Below, piece after piece: positions 11,147 to 22,739 of a stretch of 64,000 nucleotides of DNA. The stretch covers positions 1 through 64,000 of the forward strand of contig JAIWZP010000079.1 of NCBI GenBank assembly GCA_025201375.1. The letters run 5' to 3'. Source of the stretch: Gongronella butleri (taxonomy: Eukaryota > Mucoromycota > Mucoromycetes > Mucorales > Cunninghamellaceae). The notes under the pieces were generated by a model. That model had not been told where the DNA came from. It worked only from the letters and a program-made list of their open reading frames with translations, and did no database searches. The translations under genes were made by a program, and so were the position numbers. Every line of letters starts with the position of its first letter. Position 1 is the first letter of the stretch.

Positions 11147-11833
11147 ATGGAATGTCTTTTTGGGATCACGGGCAAGGACTTTACGCTCCTTGCTGCCGAC
11201 ACGGTTTCTGCGCGTAGTATTGTTGTGATGAAGGGCACCGAGGACAAGTCGCGCCTGTTGAGCCCGCACACGGTCATGTTGTACTCGGGCGAGCCGGGCG
11301 ACACGGTCAACTTTGCAGAGTACATTCAGCGCAACATCCGTCTCTACAGCATCCGCAATGGCATTGAGCTGTCGCCCAAGGCCATCGCCACCTTTACCCG
11401 CCGAGAAATCGCGGATTCCCTGCGAAGCCGAGTAAGCAAAAGCCTTTTTTTTTTTTTTTTTTTCTTTGAAAGCTGTTTTCTGTCATTTGTGTGTTGTGCT
11501 AACGCCAATTGGCTTTTTTCTTCTTCTTCTTAGCACCCATACTCTGTAAATATGATTTTGGGCGGCTATGACGAGAAGACGGGCAAGCCGGAGCTATACT
11601 GGATCGATTACCTTGGTGCCATGGCCTCTTTACCCTTTGCTGCTCAAGGTTACGGCGCTTACTTTTGCACGTCGCTGATGGATCGCCACTATCGCGAAGG
11701 CTTGAGCGTCGACGAGGCCAAGCAGCTATTACAAATGTGTCTCGACGAGCTCAAGCGCCGCTTCATCGTCAATCTGCCAAAATTCACCGTCAAGCTCGTC
11801 ACCAAGGAAGGCGTTCAAGACATTGAGCTGTAA
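11147..11833 (+). CDS. PRE1: 20S proteasome beta-4 subunit (PSMB2/Pre1 type)
   Basis: Exons 11147-11431 and 11534-11833 give 194 residues, close to the usual length of about 200. It starts MECLFGITGKDF, has no catalytic N-terminal Thr or propeptide, and contains the beta-4 features RREIADSLRSR and HPYSVNMILGGYD. The C-terminal part ends with a strand typical of Pre1. Beta-4 is a non-catalytic subunit of the inner ring of the 20S core, needed for assembly and for contacts with neighbouring active beta subunits. The 102-nt intron contains a long poly-T run. Confidence 0.95.
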
Positions 11834-11986
11834 ACATCGCCATTTCCCTGGTTTTTTCGTGTTTTTTTTTTCTTTCCTCCTGTTTTCTCTAGTCCCAAGC
11901 GATGAATTATATATAAAAAATGATGGATTGCTTTGTAAAAAAAAAGTGTATTTTGGTGTACAAAAAAAAAGAAGAAAAATGGAGAT

Positions 11987-13079
11987 CTAGTTGGTGGCAT
12001 TGCCTTGTTTCAGCTTGTCAAAGCCATTTGCCATGCTTTCGAGCGCGAGGGAGCTTGCCGGGGCATAGGGATTGAGGTAGGTCATGATAAAGTTGATCGC
12101 GACCCACTTGTTGTTGACGACGCCGATCTCCTTGCCCTCGTATTCCATGCGCAAGCTGCCTTCCTTTGTCTTTGTAAAGACGAATTCCGAGTCCTTCTTC
12201 ACCTTGGCATTGAAGAATTTCGTTTTGAACTCTCGGATGCCTTCAAGAATCATGGTCTCGTCCTCCTCAGTCAGATCCTTTGCCTGGTCCTTCATGCGTG
12301 ACACCAACGATCGCGTGAATCCGTCGCGCAGATGTTGCGTGTTGGTGTTGCGCACAGGCACAATGCGCACCGACACATCCACGGGCTGCTGCAGCAAGGA
12401 CACCGCCAATGCCTCATCAGACAAGAATTGATCCTTGCTAAAGTGCTACATTGGAAAAAAAATCGAGAAAAAAAAGGGAAAAAAGGCATCAATTGAGTCA
12501 GTGGGCACGCGTGCCCCCATTGGACGCGAAGCGACACGCGCCTTTTTTTCTTTACCTTCCACGAGGGGTGCTTTAACAATTGACCAATATCCTCGCTCTT
12601 CATGTACAGACCAACAACGTAGACATTTAGATTCAAAAAGCTGACCTGTCGCACGCCCAGGCCGATCAATCGCTGCCATTCCTGGTTGGCTTGCAGATAC
12701 ACCGGGAATCGGAGGTGTGTTTCGGGGTCTAGGAGGAGAAATCACACCATTAATTGAGATGATGCGCCGAGAAACCACGAACATCGTCAATGATGTTGTT
12801 TTTTACCTTCCACGGTGCCAGCATAGGCGGTTTTTGGCGCGTCCATGTGGGCGGTGGACGGGTACGTTGCAGCGGCAAGGGTGCCAGCAGCCGCGAGACC
12901 CGTGGCCCAATACAACAGCGGGCGACGAGCCGGACGTGCTTGCTGAGCAAACGCCTACAAGCAGAAAAAACAAAAAATCAAGCGTCAAACGGCGTCAATG
13001 CCTTGTTTCGTGTTCCACGTACGCGTGTGGTGACTGAGCGTGTCTGTTGGAGTAAGGACGGGCGAATGAAACGGTGCAT
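11987..13079 (-). CDS. Aim18/Aim46-like mitochondrial chalcone-isomerase-fold protein
   Basis: Minus exons 13079-13023, 12954-12807, 12728-12556 and 12445-11987 give 278 residues. Exon 1 encodes a 19-residue amphipathic presequence-like start (MHRFIRPSLLQQTRSVTTR), and exon 2 adds more basic residues and a hydrophobic segment LYWATGLAAAGTLAAATY. The rest matches the fungal CHI-fold family: LGVRQVSFLNLNVYVVGLY, then SLVSRMKD and YEGKEIGVVNNKWV. Family members sit in the mitochondrial inner membrane or intermembrane space; some bind haem, and none is shown to act as a true chalcone isomerase. It is divergent from ISY1 across a 128-bp promoter. Confidence 0.88.
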
Positions 13080-13207
13080 AGGACAAAAAAAAAAAGAAAG
13101 AAAATGCAGGGAAGAAGAAAGTGAGAGAAAAAAATGGCAATGCTCAACTCCGCCTTTTGTTTGCTTCTTTCTCCCACTTTTTCACAAAAAAACGTATAGC
13201 TGGCAAG
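13080..13207. promoter_or_regulatory. Compact divergent promoter between the Aim18-like gene and ISY1
   Basis: Only 128 bp separate the two start codons. The interval holds A-rich and T-rich runs and no TATA box that I can see. Confidence 0.55.
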
Positions 13208-13519
13208 ATGGTAAGGCTTTTCTTTTTGTTACTTGCGATGAAGACGATCTTTGGCTGAACCTTTTGCTTTTGCATCCTTAGGCGCGTAACGAGGAAAAGG
13301 CACAATCGATGCTTTATCGGTTCCGCGAGGCGCAGAATGCCGAATTGACCAAGATCACCAAGAAGCAGCGCCGTCCAGCGATGGCCAGCAGCGTCAGCAA
13401 TGTGGGCGAGTGCGAGCGATGGCGCAGACAGATTGTCCGCGAAATCTCGCGAGGCGTGTCCAAGATCCAGGATTGTAAGCAATGATGGGGGACCTGTCAA
13501 ATTAGGCCATTCTGATCCA

Positions 13520-13564
<45 letters not shown>

Positions 13565-14179
13565 AAATAGCATCGATGAGCGACTACCAAGTGCGTGACC
13601 TGAACGACTACATCAACAAGATGTTCCGCGAGAAATACCAGTGGGAGAGGAGGATAAAGGAGCTTGGCGGCCCCAATTATTCGGTAAGAAAAAGCCAACC
13701 TATGCGCAATTCAGTCTGAATTCACGCGTCGTCATTTTTTTTTTTTTTCACTCGTATCAGATGGCGCCCAAGATGCTGGACAATGAAGGCCGCGAGGTGC
13801 CTGGCGTGCGAGGCTACAGGTAAAAGCATGAGAAAAACGATCAATTTGTATAAACAAGCGCGCTGATGCCTCGTTTTTAGGTATTTTGGTCGAGCACGCG
13901 ATTTGCCGGGTGTTCGCGAGCTATTTGAACAAGAAGGTAAAGGAAAAAAAGGTGCATGAGCGTGAATCACACGTGACTCACGCCTTTTTTCATGCACTTA
14001 CATTAGCGTCTGGGCCTGTTGCGCGCTCCAAGACGGAATTGTACAAGAACATCGACGCGGACTACTATGGATACCGCGACGAAGAGGATGGCGCGCTGCT
14101 GGAGAGCGAGCGTGAATACGAGGCCAAGCTGCTAGAGCGCCTGTCGCAGCAGCAACAAACCGAAGTCAATGATGAATAA
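13208..14179 (+). CDS. ISY1: Pre-mRNA splicing factor Isy1
   Basis: Exons 13208-13210, 13282-13474, 13571-13683, 13761-13819, 13881-13936 and 14007-14179 give 198 residues. Coding exon 1 is the ATG alone, split from GCGCGTAAC by a 71-nt intron. Signatures are MARNEEKAQSMLYRFREAQ, the WRRQIVREISRGVSKIQD helix, SDYQVRDLNDYINKM and LGGPNY. Isy1 belongs to the NineTeen complex/Prp19-associated spliceosome and helps remodelling and fidelity at the catalytic steps. It ends shortly after the conserved region, so it lacks the longer acidic tail of animal homologues. Confidence 0.96.
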
Positions 14180-14481
14180 ATAAAAAAGCGCAATTTTGTA
14201 TTTTCTGGCAGGAAATTTTTATGTTGGTCGTCATGGCAATGGGCGAGTCAGGGCTTGCCCCGAGCTAAAAGATGTTGCTAATGGGCGCAGGGATGCGATT
14301 GGGTAAAGCTTCGGACGGACGGCAACAAAAAGAGTGACCATCGGCTCATCAAAAAAAAAAAAGGCGCATTGCTCGTTTTACACTTTTTCTCCTCTTCTTT
14401 CTTTCCCTTTTCTTCCTCTTTTCCGCCGTTTGGTTTATTTTTTTTTCTTTTTTTTATTATATTTTGCGGCTTTTTTTTAGC

Positions 14482-15106
14482 ATGTTTCGTTCTCGTTTGT
14501 TTAGTCTTCGGCCGGTTTGCCGTCCTGGTGCGGCTATTGGCGTGCCTGCACGTTCTGTTGCGCGATACCAGACCAAGGTCATCCACCGGGATCTGCCTCC
14601 AGCGCCCACCAAGTCGCGCCGGCCGTGGTATATTGGCGGTGCCCTTGTCGGCACTGCGGTGTGGGTCGTTGGCTTGTCTGCGGCGCTCAACTACCAGCGC
14701 CTTTCCAGCAGCGTCGTCAGCGGCACGCTCTTCATGGTCCGGTACGACCCGCGTGTCATTGAGCTCGTGGGCGACCACGTCGATTATGCCGATTCATGGC
14801 CATGGATTAGCGGCACCGTCAACCACCTCAAGGGAAAGGTCGACATTGCTTTTGAAATCGTCGGCGACAAGGGTAAAAAAAGATAAAAAATGACGAAAAA
14901 AAAAGACGCGTCACGCTCAATTTGCCCTCTCTTTTTATATTTTAGGTGAGCGCGCCAAGGTGCACTTTTCATCACAGCGACGCGGCTACGTCTGGCACAC
15001 TTTAGAGTTCACTGTGACCCGACTAGCAGACCAAGAGGTCATTGACATTGGACATCATGAATTGACGGACCAGGGTGCACCCTTCGCTTTGGAACATTTG
15101 GAATAA
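14482..15106 (+). CDS. COA1: Cytochrome c oxidase assembly factor Coa1-like
   Basis: Exons 14482-14872 and 14946-15106 give 183 residues. The first 45 residues are Arg-rich and presequence-like. One membrane helix covers about residues 49-68 (YIGGALVGTAVWVVGLSAAL). A soluble domain of about 110 residues follows, with the Coa1/Tim21-type pattern ISGTVNHLKGKVDIAFEIVG and RGYVWHTLEFTV. Coa1 is an inner-membrane factor that stabilises newly made Cox1 during complex IV assembly. The ATG follows a T-run ending AG, so a 5'-UTR intron may end at 14480. Confidence 0.85.
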
Positions 15107-15310
15107 AAAATCATTTTGGAATTGTTTATACAAGACGATACACAATGTGGAGGGGTAAAGTGATGACAAAATGAAGGACATGGGGAGAGAGGCGTTTGGG
15201 GGAAAAGGGGGAAAGGGGCGTAGATACAGAAAATGAGAGTAAAAGAGAGAGAGAGAGAAAAAAAGAAAAAAAAAAAGACAGGGATGGGACTGGGGGGGAG
15301 GGAAGGAAGG
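15107..15310. other. Convergent 3' flanks, purine-rich
   Basis: Between the COA1 stop and the PPxY-gene stop; G/A-rich on the plus strand, including a GAGAGAGA run at about 15245-15256. No gene. Confidence 0.6.
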
Positions 15311-15721
15311 CTACAATGGCTGGACGACGATCTGCAATGGGTCGGCGTGCCGCTGGTCAATGATGCGCTTCTGGATGTCTGAGAGTGGGACATCATCTGG
15401 GCCAATGGCATAATCATAAGAAGGAGGGCATGGATAACCTGGCGGTTTTTCGCTTGTCAATGCTGTAGGGGGAAGATGGTACACGCGATCGCGATGTGAT
15501 GCCAAGTACGACGGCGGCGGCGCCATGTCCATTTCTGTGACAATGGTGCAAGGTAGGGTCGTCGGCGGCGCGTGGACTCGCTCTTCATCTTCAATGGCTT
15601 GCCGCGCCACCATGCGATGCAACGCCCACCGGACGTACATGAAAAGTGCAAGCGACAGAACCACGGGAATAAACACAATCAGCCATAGCAGCGCCGTCTC
15701 TGACTTTTGCCAATCAATCAT
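15311..15721 (-). CDS. Small single-pass membrane protein with three PPxY motifs
   Basis: Intronless, 136 residues. A short polar N-terminus is followed by one membrane helix at about residues 9-30 (TALLWLIVFIPVVLSLALFM), then a basic RWALHRMVAR stop-transfer segment. The Pro-rich tail has PPSY at 69-72, PPGY at 93-96 and PPSY at 99-102. PPxY motifs bind WW domains of Nedd4/Rsp5 ubiquitin ligases; small one-helix PPxY proteins (for example yeast Rcr1/Rcr2) act as Rsp5 adaptors. By analogy this may recruit a Rsp5-type ligase to a membrane; sequence orthology is not established. The start at 15721 is preferred over an upstream ATG at 15793 because a TATA box lies only a few bases before the latter. 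Confidence 0.75.
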   Translation of the reverse strand: MIDWQKSETALLWLIVFIPVVLSLALFMYVRWALHRMVARQAIEDEERVHAPPTTLPCTIVTEMDMAPPPSYLASHRDRVYHLPPTALTSEKPPGYPCPPSYDYAIGPDDVPLSDIQKRIIDQRHADPLQIVVQPL

Positions 15722-15798
15722 GATGAAAACACCAAAAAAAGAAGAAAAAGGCGCTGGGTCAGATGCAATTGTTGTCCCTTTGCCTGTTGTCATGCCAC

Positions 15799-15806
15799 TA
15801 TTTATA
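15799..15806 (-). promoter_or_regulatory. TATA box of the PPxY membrane-protein gene
   Basis: TATAAATA on the minus strand, 78 bp upstream of the chosen ATG (15721). It supports that start over the in-frame ATG at 15793. Confidence 0.6.
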
Positions 15807-16737
15807 CGCGCGCAAGTTGCCCAGCAATTGCTTCTGTTTTCATTACTGTGTCTTTTATTTTAATTTGATGAAAATTTTGCCAATGATTGTTGCATTTTCA
15901 TTAATGGTTTGCCGTTGAGAAAGGACACTCAACATGTTCTCCTATTTTTGTTTCTTTTGGATTCATTGTTTGGGCAATTGCACGCTCCTATTGCCTCTTT
16001 TGCCCCCCTCTTCTCCCTCTCTCCCTTTCCTCCATACACCCAAAAAACTGGAGTGATCTCTCCCCCCTCCCTCGCGTTCCCCTCGCGCCTTCTCGGCTGA
16101 TCCACAAGTGGGGGAGATTTGACGAACGTCACAACAATGAAAACGATACCATGATCATGAAAAAGGGGGTGTTTTCATCAAATTATGACAATAAAACAAA
16201 TGTGCCCTTTCTGACGAAAACACGCGTTGCGACGTGTCGTTTGCTTGGCTGCGGGTTGTCTCATTTGCCAAAAAGAAGCAGCCCTGTCGCATGACACGAT
16301 GAATTGATTACGAACTTGGCTACATGGGCGTCCCCTGACCCAATTGGGGCACGCGCGACATGTGACAGGGTCTTTTTTTTTTCTCTCCTTGGGGGAGCGT
16401 GTGAGACCTGTCATTGCCCTGCATCAAGCCATCCATGCAGGTCCAAATGTCGTGAAATAGTAAAATAAAAAAAAAATGCTGTCTGATCGGCCATCAATTC
16501 CTTTTAAAACAAAGAAAAGGAATAAAAAACAGACAGAAAAAGAGAGAAGCCAAGAAATGGAGGCGATTTTGCCTATCCACGACGAGGACGATGGGCAATG
16601 GCTGTCTCCGCTTACGAAGTTTTGTATCACCTGTGGGGTGATCGTGTGCCTCAGGACAAAGCGTGCCTTTTTTTTTCCTCGCCCCAATTCTTTTTCTGTT
16701 TTCTTTTTCTTTTGCATTTTTTCACTTTATTTTGCCC
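15807..16737. other. Intergenic, with an upstream ORF before the thioesterase gene
   Basis: Divergent upstream region. Mostly AT-rich and pyrimidine-rich. An ATG at 16557 opens a 76-codon frame that overlaps the thioesterase start (16738) in another frame and closes at 16784; whether it is in the mRNA is unknown. Otherwise nothing supported. Confidence 0.5.
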
Positions 16738-17600
16738 ATGTCCACGCTGCAAGTTGTCACTGTCCCTCCCACGGCAGCGCATGAAGCCACCGTCATTTGG
16801 CTTCATGGCTTGGGTGATTCGGGCGCAGGATGGTATTTTCTCGCTGAGCACCTTGGTCCGCAATTCCCTGGTATTCGATGGCTCTTTCCCAATGCGTATG
16901 AAAGGGGTGAAAAAAGAGGAGCATTGCGCCATGCACATCAAGGCTGACTCATATCTCTTCTTCTTTTCTTTTATTTTTTGCAATTGCACAGCCCGCTGCG
17001 CGCGCTTGCTGCCAATGACATGTCAATGACGCCTGCATGGTTCAATGTGGCCGGGTTTGACAAGGCATCGGGGATGCAACAGGTCGACGAGCAAGGGATG
17101 CTCGAGTCTGTGGCGACGATCGACAAGATTATCCAGCAAGAATTGGCGACTGGGGCCAAGGTGATCCTGGGCGGATTCTCTCAGGGGTGTGTCATCACCC
17201 TCTTGACCGCTGTCAGCACCAAGGAGCGCCTTGCAGGCGTCATTGGCGCAAGTGGATGGCTCGCACTGGGTGAAAAGGCAACACAGGTCATAAGAATAAA
17301 ACGGGGAAGGTGGCAGAAATGAGCGAATTCACGCTGATTTCTTTTTTTTTTTTTTTTTTTTTTTGGAACGAGCAGATGATGACCGACGTAAGCAAGGCCG
17401 CGCCCTTTTTGATTTGCCACGGCGACGAAGATCCGGTCGTAAAGCACCGCTGGGGCCGCGCATCCGCTAGATACCTTGCCAAGATTGGCTACAATGTAGA
17501 ATTCAAGGAATACACAGGCCTCGCGCACGCCGTCAACCAAGAAGAGGTCGATGACATTGCGCAATTCATCCGGAAACAACTCAGCGACGCCAAGCTCTGA
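16738..17600 (+). CDS. Acyl-protein thioesterase (APT1/LYPLA1 family)
   Basis: Exons 16738-16895, 16992-17286 and 17376-17600 give 225 residues, normal for this alpha/beta hydrolase family. Signatures are the oxyanion segment VIWLHGLGDSGAGW, MTPAWFNVAGFD, the nucleophile elbow GFSQG (Ser about 116), the acid in GDEDPVV and the catalytic His in GLAHAV. APT enzymes remove palmitate from cytosolic faces of proteins such as Ras and G-alpha, and also hydrolyse lysophospholipids. The second intron uses an off-consensus donor GTCATA, but frame and family continuity require a junction there. Confidence 0.93.
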
Positions 17601-19130
17601 GAGACACCAACGCAAACTTGTTTTTATTTTTTAAAAAAAATCTATAAAAATGTCTGTTTTTCGTGAAAAACAGAGTAATTCAGTGAATGATGAGCCAAAA
17701 TATCTGTTGTAGTGCTTTTCGTGCCCATGATGGGACCTGACGGGCTCCCAATTTGAAAGAGATAGGATCACTAGAACGTCAAGAATCTCAAAAATTCATG
17801 CAAAGGCGTATTTGATGTTTTACTTGATACTTTTTGAGCTGAAGCGCATCATACACGTGGTACAGATACCTTTGGGCTGAAATTCGTCGCGTTCTAAGCG
17901 ATAGATGTGGCGGATTGGTCAGGTGGTTGTCGAGATTGTTCTTGTTACTATTTGCAACATCCTTTCCATCACTTTGTCGTTGGCATTGCAGCGCTTTTAA
18001 CTTGTCATCAAAGGCACCTTGTAGGCTTTACGCTTTTCGAAGGTTCCTACATAGTTGTTGTTTTTTGGCCTAGATGGTAGCCATCAAAGGAAATGCGAAT
18101 TTACTCCGATTTTTGTAAAAACTTGGAGGAAATATCATTTTAACAAACACCCAAGATAATCCCAGTCGGTGAAATTTGCGCGTACGGCTTGAATGAGCCC
18201 TTTTCCACAGCTATACGACGTCCTAGTCGCGAGCAACCGCCTGAAACAAAAATGGCCATTTTTGCCAGAGGTGTCCTCGAGGATTGAAAAATCACAAACC
18301 TAAGTATTCCAATCGCCATATCATAGGACACACCAGGTTAATAGGTCTGTTTAACCGTGAAAAATCAAAGAAAGCCTAGCGGTTTATTGTCGCGTTCTGG
18401 AGCAAAATGCCATTTTCTCTTATTTTTAAAATCTGTGTAGCGCGATGAAAATTGGACGACAAGGTCCAAAGATGGGATCATTTGAGAGACAAGGATCTGA
18501 TTAACAAATTTGTATTGATGATCACAAGAAGTTGTCTGTTGAAGCCCATTTTCGGTACGATGCAAGTGTTAGTCTATTTTTCGGCGCGTGAATTCTCGCG
18601 CCACATGCGCGATGGACGCGTCTCGGTGTAATGTATTTGATGTACCTTGCACGGGACTTGCCAATGACGCGTTCAGATGCGTTCAAACTCGCGTTCTCAC
18701 CGAGTTGCGTACTGTCAAAGAAAACGCTTCCATCGCGTCTAGCATGAAATTGTGCTGGACAACCTCTGTTTTTATGTCATTTTTCCGGAAATAGGGTGCG
18801 GATTACCTTTGGAGCAAGTTTTGGCCAGATCGACGGACCTTATTTTCGCATTCTTGTTTCAGACGCGAAATCAGGGCGAAGTTCGTTTTGGCAGCCAATT
18901 TGGTAAAATTTTACCAAATGATCTCCCGTTTGACATGAGCAATGGTGGATGCAAACACTCCCTAGTGTTAAGATTTGGTTGGCCATTAGTTAGTACATTT
19001 CCACTTTTTTTCTGATTTTTCTTTCTTTTCAGCCAAATACGCTTTTTTGGATTTTTACCAAGTAATGCATCTCGCTTTTTCGTGATCAGGAAGATGCTTT
19101 TATTGCGATAACGAAATCTACTTTTCACAT
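17601..19130. other. Gene-free interval downstream of the thioesterase and REV3
   Basis: AT-rich. The first ~60 bp are the thioesterase 3' flank. From 17700 to 19100 I see short frames only, with scattered GCGTC and CGCGTT words around 18580-18740. No match to the dispersed repeat was evident. Confidence 0.5.
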
Positions 19131-22100
19131 CTATTCTGGGGCATTTGGCGTGTTGCCTGGCTGACTGAGGTCGTCAATGAGGTCATTGTATGTAATGGCT
19201 CCAATGAGGTCATGACATGCCTTTTGACGTTCATAGTAGACGGGGCAATCGAGCGAGTTACATGGCATGTCGACCCAGCCAGTTGTGCCCACGGTGTCGG
19301 CATCATTCGCAATTTCTGGTACATTGACATCTGAGCAGTGTTCGCACAGATGCATAATGGACGACATGCGCTGCTCTGCCGCACGTTGACGCGAAACAAT
19401 GGTTAAGATCGATGCTGATGGCTGTGCCATGCATGTATCGCAGAGGGCTGTCAAAAAAAAAAAGGGTGTAAAATGAGAAAAAAAATGAAATCAAGAAAAA
19501 ATCACAACAATTGACCCATAGTAGAGCCAATTGCTCGCGCGCGCGCGTCGACAGTGGCACTTACGCTTGCCGGCAAGTTGTCTGCACACGAGGCAGTGGC
19601 TGCTCGCGTAATACTGGTCGATTCTGTTCACAGTGTGGCCTTGGACGTCCCTGGTCTGTGCGAGCGACAGCGCCAATGCTTTTTGCGACCGCGGCATCTC
19701 CTCGTACCAGCTCCGAATGTCTATTCAAAAGCAAACCCCCCCACGTGTCAGCAAAATCCGATGCCACGAGTCATTTTTTTCGCATTTTGCCGCGTCTTAC
19801 CTGCTCCCATCAGCTGAAACACGCGCTCCAGGGGCGCAATGATCTGCTTGCGGATATAATACTCGCCGTCGAGACGCAGCGTTCTTTTTAAAAAAGGATT
19901 CAGCAAACCCAAAAAGATATTTTTGGCGAACAATGCCACTTTTTTTCTGTACCTGTCTTGCAGCAATGCTTCTGGTTTCATGATGCGGTCCTTTAGACGC
20001 GCGTTTGGACCCTGGTGGACGACGACATAGGGCACACGCTCGCCGTATTGCGGCTCGGCACGTGGATCCTTGGCCATGGCTGCGTGCGCAAGCTGTGCAC
20101 CATGCGGCAGATTTTTGTACGTGCCAAGGCGCACCTCCTTGGCAATAATGAAATCCTGGATCGATACACGATTCGCAAGAATCTTGGTCCATTGGTCATA
20201 CAGATATCGCTTGACCTCCGACAAGTCTTGCGTCCGGAAAAGGATTCTACATCAAAAATAAAAAAAAAGGGCGCGTCAGCTCCGTTTTCGCGTGTCTCGG
20301 CATTCTTTTTTTTGTTTTTCATTTTTCTAAATTTTACTTGATACAAGCCTCCATAATTTTCTGTGTGGCGGGTGTGCCGTCGCGGCGGACGGTTTCAATG
20401 CCTTTTGCGTCAAAAACGGGTTCCGTCTCGTCGATGTGCTCGTACTTGAACCCAACGTAGCGCTTCTTGGTGAGCAGGAGGCACGGATGGTAGACCTTTT
20501 CAAACTTTAGCTTGATTGGCGCGGGAAACATCTTGGTGATCGTTTCCGCGATATTCGCGCCAATATCAAACGCATCTGCGCGCGATTTGCCCGGCAGAGA
20601 CACAAACACACTGTCCGTGTCGCCGTACACCACGTGCCCGCCCCATTGCGCGTGGCCATTGATCGTCTGAATCGTCTATTTTAAAGAAAAAGGAAATAAA
20701 TCACCTGCTCGTAGCGTTTTTTTTTAAAAAAAAAAATAAGAAAATGAACTTGCCTTTTGCAAAATTTCGCGTCCGGACTGCACAATGCTGTCGCTAATCT
20801 CGACATTGGGCATACGGCCCGAGAAGGATGCCGCGGTGTAGCCGTACGTGACATTGGCAATGTATTTTAGCGACAGCTGCCTGGCATTGAGCAGGCGAAT
20901 CAAGCCCTACAATAAAAACAAACCCCCCGTGTCAGTACACGCGTGCATCGCATTTGCTCAAACATTCATCGTGTATGCCCGAGCAATCATTGCGTGATGT
21001 CGTACGGCGTCCTGTTTGTAATCCTTCATGGCTGTTTTGATCATGACACGCGTTTCCAGGATCTCTGTCAGCATTCGCGCCAAGAGGCTCTTGCGCACGC
21101 TCGGCTGCACGTAGGCGACACCATTGGGCGACACTAAAATATAAAAGAACGCGTGAATAACGCGTCTTTGGCCATTTTTCCGCGCAAACCAACCATTGAT
21201 CTTGTCCTGCAGCTTGGAAAGCAAGCCAGGTGGCAGTGTCAGATTGGTGACGCCAAACTTATCCGACTGACCGGGAGGTCGGATACGGCCGAGGCATGTG
21301 GAGTAGCTGCCAATTCATAAAAAAAAAAAAAAAAAAAAGAGAAAAATGTTAATTTTTTTTCAGTGCGTCATGGCGACGCGATCGTTAGATGTCCACCCTG
21401 GATTTACCAATAGTTGTAGGCAATCATGACCGATGGATAGAGCGATTGAAAGTCCAAAACGAGAAGCGGGCTGCTGTAGAATTGCGATTGAGGCTCGAGA
21501 ATGAGTGGCAGGCACTCAATGGCCCTCTGGCTGCCCACCTAGGACAAGTAACAAAAACATCAGCCTAATTTTCATTTGTTTCCATTTTTTTTTCTCCTTG
21601 ACACATACTTGTTTGCGAGTGGGGCTGAGAATGACGAAATTCTCGGGCTTTGCAATGCGCAGCATCACTGATTCGACCTTGAATTGGGAGCCGCGCGTGA
21701 TGGCCGAATAAAAATCGATGCCGAACACGCGCGATTCTTCGACAATCTTGCTGATGACATCGGACGTGTCGAGGATGTCCAGATTCATTTGCACGCGGTC
21801 CAAATAGTATTTAAAGACGCGATGCTGCAAGATGGCCGCACTCGCCGTCGACCACTTTGTTAGTGTCTCGAATGAGTAATGTGGCACCCTGGCGCGAATT
21901 AAAAAAAAAACAGGAATTGAGCCCATTGCAAGTGTCGCTTTCCGCTTTTACGCTTTTTTTTTCTCTTTTGTACCGATGATGAAGCGTGTTGAAAACAATG
22001 TTTTCAAAGCGATAGCTTGTGAGGTCAAGTTCGCTGCGCATCAGGCGCCAGACATTGAGCATGTGGCGGCCGACGACGCGAAAGACAGATGCCTTTCGAT

Positions 22101-22705
22101 ATCCCCAACGATCATGCGCCATTTGCGGCAAATCGCGGCCGATGCGCGCCAAATCATTGGTGAGGATCATGTCTAGACAAAAAAAAAAAAAACGTTGCAA
22201 TGAAGATCGATGCCACCTCCTCTTATCGTTTTTATGTAGAAATCTTACTGTGGATCATGGCGCGCTCAATGAGATAACCCCACGACGCATTGTGCAGCTC
22301 ATATCCAACAAGGATGTCCGGATCGTACAACCGCACCTTGTCCACCAGGGCCCAAAGCATGCCAGCCTCGTCATCGGCATATTCAACATCCACGTCTTTT
22401 CATGAAACAAAAATAAAAAAAAGAGGGTCAGGCGAGAAAAAAAAACGCATCGTGTCGCGCGCCGCCATGCTTACTTGCAATGCCAATGCGGCTGACATTG
22501 AATTCGCGCGTGCAAATGACGCCGACGCGGTAGCTGCCGTCGCTGCTGTTCCCCGGGATACACTCGTCCTCGGTCTGAAGACACCAAAAAATGACTTTTA
22601 CCTCGTCGTGCTCCGGATCAGGCAGCAAGTTGCCTCTTGAATGCACTTGAAAATAAGGCAGGATGAGTCCTGGGTAGGAACCTTCACGAAAAGAGAGAAG
22701 GGGCG

Positions 22706-22739
<34 letters not shown>

